Of a stretch of 64,000 nt of DNA, positions 60,901 through 64,000 are shown piece by piece; the stretch's first letter is position 1, and each line of letters begins with the position of its first letter. Source of the stretch: Symsagittifera roscoffensis (lineage: Eukaryota > Xenacoelomorpha > Acoela > Convolutidae); contig NC_087065.1 of assembly GCF_963678635.1 (NCBI RefSeq), positions 33,419,679 to 33,483,678 of the forward strand, in the 5' to 3' direction. The position numbers were made by a program, and so were the translations under genes. The notes under the pieces were generated by a model. That model had not been told where the DNA came from, did not search any database, and was given only the letters and a program-made list of their open reading frames with translations.

Positions 60901-63900
60901 TCAATGCTGATGGATCAAACCAGATTTTTCAGAATTACATGCCGTATCCGTTTCGACCTAATCGAAACACTGCGTGTGTTGTGTTTAGTTCGAACTTGTG
61001 CTGTCGAAAGTACCCTGCCTTTACAGTACGCAGATTCCACCAGAACAAACTGAGAGTATTTTTCTCTGCGGAGAAGCTGATTGCATATCTGGAGAAGGTC
61101 AACTGTCTTCCCCATCCTGACGATTCGCACAAGGTAGCCATCCCTTATCTTACATTCTTTTGTTCCGACCACTGAAAGTGGAGAAAATATAAATTAACTT
61201 GGGCTTTTCTTAATTATTCACGCTAAAAGAGGTACAAGAAGGAAATGTCATATGAGTTGGGTGGTTCAGTGGTATGTAACACCGGCCCTTTCAAGTCGAG
61301 GGGATCGAAAGAAAAACGGTTGTACCTTTCACAGTTTGGACTATCATTTTAAGTATGTGATATGTTTCGTTGCAGACATTGAACGATGCCTTTATCCGGA
61401 GTGCAGAGTGTTTTTTGGAGCCAGCAGTTGTGTTACACTTCTGGCGGGTGTTCGGCACCAGGTTTGAACAAGTGTTCAACGCACAGAGTTCCCAATGCTG
61501 CCTCGGATCACTCCGCTTCAGTCGAATCAGGGTAGGCAAATTGCCCTTCCTCTTATCTTTATACAAAACCTTTCTCAGATTCCAAATGATCAATTTTTGC
61601 CATTTTTATTGAATCATTGACTATTTTGCACATCAAATATCACAATTTCTACCGTCTACTTTTCTGTTCTATTTTTTCATTGGTGGCGTGTCGCACAGGC
61701 ATGAATTTACAATCACTGAAAGTGGGGAGGAACTTTGTAATCGGGTATATTTAAATTATTATTTAGCTTTTTTGTTTGTTTTTCACGCATAATAAAGTAT
61801 CGCAAATAATTATCGGAATAGGTCGAGTGATATATCACACTAATCTCCTCCTTTCAGCTGTCATTCAAATAACTTGAAAAATTTTCCAAAAAATGTCTTA
61901 GTGACGAGAAAACCTGTTTGATTTTCGTCCAAGCGAATAAAGCGAGCGAGCAGTCTTATAATAGTTAGTTAAGTCTTGAAACCTACGATTACTAGTGTTA
62001 CTCATTTAAATTTAGTTACCGAGAATTCTTTAAGCGCCTTGTTGAGACTATAAGTTTGAGAACGAATAAAAAAATTTCTGCAAAAAAAAGAATTTTTGTA
62101 TAAAGAACTGTCGTCAAATGTCCCTAATTTTTTGTATATCGAATTTTTAGGCTTTCATTTAGATTCTCTCATCTCACAGCAAAAGCAAAAGACGCAATTT
62201 GAAAAAAAAAATTGTTAATAGTTTTTTTCTAATTATGGTCGGAACATTTTGTACTACTTGCACAGCAACCGACTATTCGTATTCCGGGTTAAGAAAGTTT
62301 GGTTTATAAGGAGCGCCATACTAAAAGCGTTTTAACCACTTTTGCGTGAATAATTGCAGGGAAGAGTTGTACCGAAAGTGATTGAGGAAGTGCAGACGCG
62401 ATACAGCACCCAGACTGACTCAGACACAATCCAGATGGTGAGTAGTACAACATCAAAAATATGTTGCTGAGCGAAAAGTAAATAAGAAAAACGTGAAATA
62501 AGAACGTAACTTCACTATAAAATGAACTATAAAGGCAGTCAAATAGAGAAACAATGTTACCGACAGGAAATACAAACCGACCATTCGTTCGAAACCCCCC
62601 ACCCCCAAAACCCCCGAATTTTATAAGTAAAATTCATTCAATTAGTTCATAAAACGGCCTTGGCCGGCCTTGATTTTCAGGTTTTTGTCTGCATAAACCG
62701 AGTTCAGACTCTTAAAATTGGTGCTTTGAGGCAGAACTAGAGATTATTGTTGGCTACGCTTCAATTAACAAGCGTTATCAAATCGGAAGATAGACTTTTT
62801 GCCGGGTTAACAACTTGTTTAACAGAATCCTTTGAGGCACTTGGTATCTTGATTCATAATAATTCAAATTTCTAAGCGTCTCTAGCACACTTAGTCTGGA
62901 GCTAACGAATACGCCTGGAACGGCACAAATTTGACCAGGACCTGTTTTTTTCTAGCACAAATTTGACCAGGACTTGTTTTTTTTTCAAACGGGAAGTATT
63001 CCATTTCAAAAAAACTGCCGGCTTATGATTTGTTTGCTGGCATGCGTAGAATTTCTGCAAAGATAACTCAATGTAATTTCCAAGTTCAGAATCTTTGAAC
63101 CGCCCAGTTCAGTAATTCAAACTTGGATGGTTTTTGTAAAGTAGTTCAAAATAGTTACTTTTCTTGATTTTGGTCTATCTGCAAAAAATAAGTAGTTTAA
63201 TGCATCGCTTATTGAGTCAGTATAATATACTATCTCTTCTCTGCAGGTGTTTGCGAGTGCAGAGGCATTCCTGCGGGACATCGGCACTCTTCTGGGTGGC
63301 CAGTCGTTCCTGTGTGGGAGGAGCTATAGCAAACTGGATGCTAAGATAGCCTCTCTCCTTTTGATGCCACTTCTCTGCAATGTAGGATCCTCCACCATCA
63401 CTCGGGTGCTGCAGTCCAACCAAAACCTACAGGACTATCTCTACAGGATATACAGGGGGTGGGTTGAGCTTATATTTCTCATTGTTCAAATTCATTGGAG
63501 CTCATATTCATATCGAAAATTGTTGTTTTTTTTTTTGTTTTTTAAATTTATTATCTACTTTTTCTATACTGTTTCTACGTTTTTAATCCCTGAAACAGTG
63601 TGCTCCGAAAGATGTTCGATTGTAGATATCTGAGGCAGCATATATTGTACTTGATCAACGACCACAAGGAAATCATTCTCTCGCCGAACTTAAACGTGTT
63701 GGAAGTGCCCCACTTCGATCCCTACTTCAAAATGCAGCAACTCAACAATTCCTCCCGTCAGTCAGATTCCTCGGACGTTCGATTACTGCTCAGCCACTCG
63801 TTCTCAATGGCCGATCAAGTGGTGATCTACACGCCACTGGCCAATAGGAGTGGTCTGCCCACTTTGGACCACGAATGCATCCAATTGGCAGCCATGCTCA

Positions 63901-63943
63901 GATCGCAAAACATTTCTGTCCATTTTGAGCACCGTCACACTAA
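27891..63943 (+). CDS. Giant repeat / metaxin-like multidomain protein gene (18 exons, 3' end beyond window)
   Basis: Exons are 27891-27936, 28034-28189, 30725-49375, 54372-55056, 55580-55742, 56264-56434, 56762-56815, 57016-57230, 57368-57616, 57784-57948, 58177-58357, 58683-58897, 59092-59415, 60989-61133, 61376-61531, 62360-62437, 63247-63458 and 63626-63943. Together they hold 22,184 nt, which is 7,394 codons plus 2 nt. Every junction keeps the frame, and all introns are GT-AG except one GC-AG. An in-frame TGA at 27,882 precedes the ATG. Residues 1-6,284 carry 30 copies of a helix motif in a charged, probably disordered chain. From about 6,460 there are tandem metaxin/GST-like modules (three complete, a fourth begun). 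No signal peptide is visible. Known metaxins are roughly 300-residue proteins of the mitochondrial outer membrane, and location here cannot be assumed. Exon order is inferred from splice signals and phase, not from transcripts. Confidence 0.8.
28034..28189 (+). CDS. Giant gene exon 2: second half of helix motif 1 and a charged helix
   Basis: A strong acceptor (tttttttttcag) precedes the exon. It completes motif 1 and continues into a highly charged E/Q/K/R run likely to form a helix or coiled coil (KREEEQRQKEQQETEQLAKE). It ends in phase 1 at donor gtcaga. Being 156 nt with phase 1 on both sides, it is a symmetric exon. Confidence 0.82.
28190..30724 (+). other. Intron 2 of the giant gene (2.5 kb)
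   Basis: It holds a tRNA-like Pol III promoter at 28,651-28,705 and a threefold 16-18-bp repeat ACTTTGTACATTAATT at about 29,690-29,740. The rest is plain AT-rich DNA. I see no further exon. The phase of exons 2 and 3 fits directly. Confidence 0.65.
28646..28720 (+). promoter_or_regulatory. tRNA-like Pol III promoter, probably a SINE head
   Basis: The A box TGGCTTAGAGG (28,651-28,661) and the B-box-like TGTTCGAGTAC (28,694-28,704) have tRNA-like spacing, with gtaacgcggttgcc between them as in tRNA-derived SINEs. The segment does not fold into a full tRNA (no matching acceptor stem, and a poly-T run inside). It is followed by ggaccttgtttttttccag, a sequence shared in part with 14,077 and 16,581. 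Confidence 0.6.
30725..49375 (+). CDS. Giant gene exon 3: single 18,651-nt coding exon with 29 helix-motif copies
   Basis: The acceptor tttttttcag at 30,724 restores exon 2's phase (codon GCG across the junction). The donor gttagt at 49,376 is the natural exit: reading on gives a TAG at once, while splicing to 54,372 continues the protein. The exon encodes about 6,217 residues rich in S, T, E, D, K, N and Q, with few hydrophobic residues outside the motif. Array 1 (about 32,119-35,880) has a period near 471 nt. Array 2 (about 40,640-47,420) has a period near 570 nt. Between them are two D/S-rich blocks followed by a basic KRKK-x-RRRPKGESKRD segment. The ATG at 30,646 lies in the intron and is not the start. 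No domain of known function is recognised. The chain resembles cytoskeletal or scaffold proteins only in style. Confidence 0.85.
32109..35880 (+). repeat. Protein repeat array 1, about 157-residue units
   Basis: Helix motifs start at about 32,119, 32,509, 32,970, 33,439, 33,910, 34,384, 34,855, 35,326 and 35,800. After the first step the spacing is 461-474 nt. The consensus is close to REIKLGTTAATKWITNLLSK. Between motifs, a second conserved stretch reads EVSEESFLIQRRPRYEIELQ. Units differ by scattered substitutions, so this array is older than array 2. Confidence 0.9.
36370..36567 (+). repeat. D/S-rich plus basic block, copy 1, in exon 3
   Basis: It reads DDDASSMTGSFMSGSSYASS, then a DPDFELKMTGAL helix and a KRKKARRRPKGESKRD basic cluster. 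A second copy at 38,836-39,033 is about 85% identical. The basic cluster could act as a nuclear-localisation or acidic-polymer-binding segment. That is inference from composition only. Confidence 0.75.
38836..39033 (+). repeat. D/S-rich plus basic block, copy 2, in exon 3
   Basis: It has the same layout as 36,370-36,567, with KRKKTRRRPKGESKRDK at the end. It is better conserved between copies than the surrounding linkers, which suggests selection on this segment. Confidence 0.75.
40640..47420 (+). repeat. Protein repeat array 2, mostly 190-residue units
   Basis: Helix motifs occur at about 40,650, 41,215, 41,725, 42,288, 42,858, 43,428, 43,933, 44,496, 45,066, 45,636, 46,206, 46,776 and 47,346. 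Most steps are exactly 570 nt. The consensus is RELKLGSTAAGKWVDKLLSK, then D-C-E-x-P-[NY]-K-I-E. A second conserved patch contains LDPAAQxKLESTPD. Units are very similar at DNA level, pointing to recent expansion or gene conversion. Confidence 0.92.
41289..45704 (+). repeat. 2,208-bp in-frame tandem duplication (two copies)
   Basis: Copy 1 is 41,289-43,496 and copy 2 is 43,497-45,704. By eye they look identical, and the identity runs on about 10 bp past the junction before a/t differ (43,507 versus 45,715). The unit is 736 codons and holds four helix motifs with steps 505, 563, 570 and 570. No difference was found in the parts compared in full. Confidence 0.88.
48190..48543 (+). repeat. Short duplicated segment near the end of exon 3
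   Basis: About 63 bp encoding KLPIDKTVxVxPGSEDSxGK occur at 48,190 and again at 48,481 (offset 291 bp, 97 codons). Each is followed by a related stretch (SGIQFSFGLPSFGLNQK, SGMYFGFNPPSLSLSQK). After the second copy there is a 12-bp repeat giving GKQAGKQAGK. Confidence 0.85.
49761..49838. repeat. 30-bp inverted repeat with 18-nt loop
   Basis: The arms 49,761-49,790 and 49,809-49,838 pair with one mismatch (cataataatccgttataatc and its complement). The loop ccgcatccaagttaaggc contains the reverse complement of the core of the minisatellite 1 kb downstream. Confidence 0.85.
49850..50780. repeat. TTATAATCGATTATAA-rich palindromic stretch
   Basis: GATTATAATCGATTATAAT-type words, many self-complementary, recur in blocks at about 49,890-50,030, 50,500-50,640 and 50,640-50,780 between ordinary AT-rich DNA. 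Strand slippage or cruciform formation is likely. No gene is present. Confidence 0.7.
50790..51236. repeat. 24-bp minisatellite, about 18 copies
   Basis: The unit contains GGATGCGGGTAGGGACC and then TAAACTT, repeated with scattered substitutions and no length change. Because 24 is divisible by 3, it forms an open frame of an 8-residue repeat (NLDAGRDL). Since it lies inside an intron and lacks acceptor and donor sites in phase, I treat that frame as an artefact. Confidence 0.92.
54372..55056 (+). CDS. Giant gene exon 4: acidic linker and N-terminal half of metaxin-like module 1
   Basis: The acceptor tttttttacag restores phase 1 (codon AAG across the junction). Residues about 6,285-6,460 are an acidic, Ser-rich linker continuing the style of exon 3. 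The last 45 residues or so read VEVFCYTTTGSTSMVD, then SLEVLCYLLAVDVKPIVHS, the strand-helix-strand pattern of a metaxin/Tom37-type thioredoxin-like N-domain. The exon ends in phase 2 after TA at donor gtaagt. Confidence 0.82.
55580..55742 (+). CDS. Giant gene exon 5: second half of the N-domain, module 1
   Basis: The acceptor ttctgcttag completes a Tyr codon. The exon reads ETLCQESYPKYVIRNKK, then a helix containing TSQEVMMFLNAVIQ. Exon 14 (YSNLCCRKYPAFTVRR...FSAEKLIAYLE) aligns along its whole length and has the same phases (2 in, 0 out). The donor is gtgagt. Confidence 0.85.
56264..56434 (+). CDS. Giant gene exon 6: helical part of module 1
   Basis: The acceptor is gtgttcag and the donor gtcaga, phase 0 on both sides, 57 codons. 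The predicted helices include SVEKLRLGLVYTLFFHRDNF. Exon 15 is its counterpart in module 3, with the same phases and similar length (52 codons). Confidence 0.82.
56762..56815 (+). CDS. Giant gene exon 7: 54-nt microexon
   Basis: The acceptor is gggttttag and the donor gtaagt. It has 18 codons (DFWESFIGANGRNVDTDG), phase 0 on both sides. Its counterpart is exon 16 (26 codons, phase 0-0). It is short, but good splice sites and the parallel in module 3 support it. Confidence 0.72.
57016..57230 (+). CDS. Giant gene exon 8: C-terminal GST-like helices of module 1
   Basis: The acceptor gttatcag gives phase 0 in, and the donor gttgtt gives phase 2 out. EAVHAMQDLIDLTE and DEIEYLFMASIIQLNLVDL correspond to the conserved C-terminal helices of metaxin-like proteins. 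Exons 12 and 17 are the counterparts in modules 2 and 3, with the same phases and nearly the same length (215, 215 and 212 nt). Confidence 0.82.
57368..57616 (+). CDS. Giant gene exon 9: end of module 1, N-domain start of module 2
   Basis: The acceptor is ttatgtag and the donor gtacgc, phase 2 on both sides. The first residues (RLQLYLPRVNW) finish the last helix of module 1. A linker follows, then VSVYACPAPDGLPSWDLS and KTIVILRGLGFPVNL, the start of another metaxin-like N-domain that ends in phase 2 as in modules 1, 3 and 4. Confidence 0.82.
57784..57948 (+). CDS. Giant gene exon 10: second half of the N-domain, module 2
   Basis: The acceptor is tgattttag and the donor gtttgg, phase 2 on both sides. 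FNDCPVYEMDE and SPSELMKYLSNSFKF match the strand-strand-helix layout of exons 5 and 14. Here the exit phase is 2 rather than 0, the only module whose pattern differs. Confidence 0.8.
58177..58357 (+). CDS. Giant gene exon 11: middle of module 2, ends at a GC donor
   Basis: The acceptor cattctcag completes an Arg codon. It encodes FREVSQQTMWTREENKEFTM, then a Ser/Thr-rich loop. No in-frame GT donor fits. AAG|GCAAGT at 58,358 matches the usual GC-AG donor consensus and gives phase 0, as exon 12 requires. Reading through hits a TAA at 58,394. Confidence 0.75.
58683..58897 (+). CDS. Giant gene exon 12: C-terminal GST-like domain of module 2
   Basis: The acceptor is gattgcag and the donor gtgagt, phase 0 in and 2 out. 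It contains the best family signature in the window: PSELDAELFSVLAVPL, close to the Ser-x-LDA-x-x-F motif of metaxin C-terminal domains. This is followed by a helix ending MYYFLADILRNYL across the next junction. Confidence 0.88.
59092..59415 (+). CDS. Giant gene exon 13: linker and N-domain start of module 3
   Basis: The acceptor is ttgattcag and the donor gtaagt, phase 2 on both sides. It finishes module 2 (NYLNIEPK), then has a 60-residue Ser/Pro/Asp-rich linker, then MVSIHVVGCPSFLPSLDP and LFAAIYLGMNDIPTKFV. It ends on the same TA|Y split codon as exon 4. Confidence 0.85.
59416..60988 (+). other. Intron 13 of the giant gene (1.6 kb)
   Basis: A segment at about 60,470-60,720 (landmarks taagccgacaaaaaa, aagccggtttgaaaa, ggcgtattcgttgtc) is repeated in inverted form at about 62,890-63,060 in intron 16. 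The rest is very AT-rich with long A runs. I see no exon here. Confidence 0.55.
60989..61133 (+). CDS. Giant gene exon 14: second half of the N-domain, module 3
   Basis: The acceptor gtgtttag at 60,988 gives Tyr across the junction and SNLCCRKYPAFTVRR, aligning with ETLCQESYPKYVIRN of exon 5. The donor is gtagcc, phase 0 out. The open frame extends upstream into the intron to 60,837, but the exon-5 alignment and phase place the start at 60,989. Confidence 0.82.
61262..61315 (+). promoter_or_regulatory. tRNA-like Pol III boxes in intron 14
   Basis: The A box TGGTTCAGTGG (61,262-61,272) is a full consensus match. A weak B-box-like GGATCGAAA (61,302-61,310) lies at tRNA-like distance. The segment lacks a tRNA acceptor stem and probably derives from a SINE. 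Confidence 0.4.
61376..61531 (+). CDS. Giant gene exon 15: helical part of module 3
   Basis: The acceptor is cgttgcag and the donor gtaggc, phase 0 on both sides, 52 codons. SAECFLEPAVVLHFWRVFG is the counterpart of the exon 6 helix SVEKLRLGLVYTLFFHRDN. Confidence 0.82.
61532..62359 (+). other. Intron 15 of the giant gene
   Basis: The block 61,720-61,960 (aattatcggaataggtcg, gatatatcacac, aagcgagcgagcag) resembles 17,260-17,900 in order of landmarks. It is probably a dispersed repeat. No exon is seen. Confidence 0.45.
62360..62437 (+). CDS. Giant gene exon 16: short exon of module 3
   Basis: The acceptor is aattgcag and the donor gtgagt, phase 0 on both sides, 26 codons (GRVVPKVIEEVQTRY, then a polar tail). 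It is the counterpart of microexon 7 in module 1. Confidence 0.78.
62438..63246 (+). other. Intron 16 of the giant gene
   Basis: It contains a C-rich run near 62,599-62,620, a roughly 30-bp tandem duplication (gcacaaatttgaccaggac) at 62,927-62,990 and the inverted partner of the intron 13 repeat. No exon is seen. Confidence 0.55.
63247..63458 (+). CDS. Giant gene exon 17: C-terminal GST-like domain of module 3
   Basis: The acceptor is ttctctgcag and the donor gtgggt, phase 0 in and 2 out. GTLLGGQSFLCGRSYSKLDA continues into KIASLLLMPL and a helix ending DYLYRIYRGYL. It lines up residue by residue with exon 12 (LSGILDDKLFLLGS, PSELDAELFSVLAVPL, LADILRNYL). Confidence 0.88.
63626..63943 (+). 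CDS. Giant gene exon 18: linker and N-domain start of module 4
   Basis: The acceptor cgattgtag completes a Gly codon. The exon finishes module 3 (YLRQHILYLI), has a polar linker, then ADQVVIYTPLANRSGLPTLD and a helix leading to NISVHFEHRHT. It ends in phase 2 at donor gtaagc, like the N-domain exons of modules 1-3. The gene therefore continues beyond the window. Confidence 0.83.
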
Positions 63944-64000
63944 GTAAGCAATCACAACTGAGAACTTGTGGTCGTCGTACCGCTACTTTTTTTGGTTGTC

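Overview
The window looks like nuclear DNA from an AT-rich invertebrate animal. The evidence is a gene with many GT-AG introns (and one GC-AG), decayed Ty3/gypsy LTR retrotransposons, tRNA-like SINE promoter fragments, micro- and minisatellites, and metaxin/GST-like exons. I cannot name the species. There is no sign of bacterial or viral organisation.

Layout. Positions 1-12,240 hold decayed Ty3/gypsy sequence on the minus strand. One nearly full-length dead element (about 5,312-12,232) has two LTR-like ends and gag, protease, RT, RNase H and integrase remnants in the normal order. Part of a second copy (1-2,116) is joined to a tandem array of about 1.3-kb units. Positions 12,240-21,208 hold no gene that I can support, but contain a perfect 21-bp hairpin, SINE remnants and four copies of a roughly 540-bp repeat (two direct, two inverted). 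At 21,209-22,765 there is an apparently intronless gene for an unrecognised 518-residue protein, with a poly(A) signal. Next come a roughly 1.3-kb perfect 8-bp microsatellite (23,815-25,100) and a 1.5-kb element with inverted ends that is packed with GGAATCC palindromes (25,759-27,282).

The main feature is one giant plus-strand gene, from 27,891 to past the end of the window. I assembled 18 exons; every junction preserves the reading frame, giving at least 7,394 codons. Exons 1-2 encode the start and the first copy of a roughly 20-residue helix motif (consensus like RELKLGSTAAGKWVDKLLSK). Exon 3 is one uninterrupted coding exon of 18,651 nt carrying 29 more copies in a long, charged, probably disordered region. 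It includes a 2,208-bp duplication that looks identical. Exons 4-18 then encode at least three and a half tandem metaxin/GST-like modules whose intron phases repeat from module to module. I recognise no described protein with this architecture. It is my best candidate for a previously undescribed system: a giant tether or scaffold with many identical helical binding sites, joined to a metaxin-like multidomain tail.

Introns of the giant gene carry further repeats: a 30-bp-arm hairpin, TTATAATCGAT-rich DNA, a 24-bp minisatellite at 50,790-51,236, tRNA-like Pol III boxes at 28,651 and 61,262, and an inverted repeat pair shared by two neighbouring introns.
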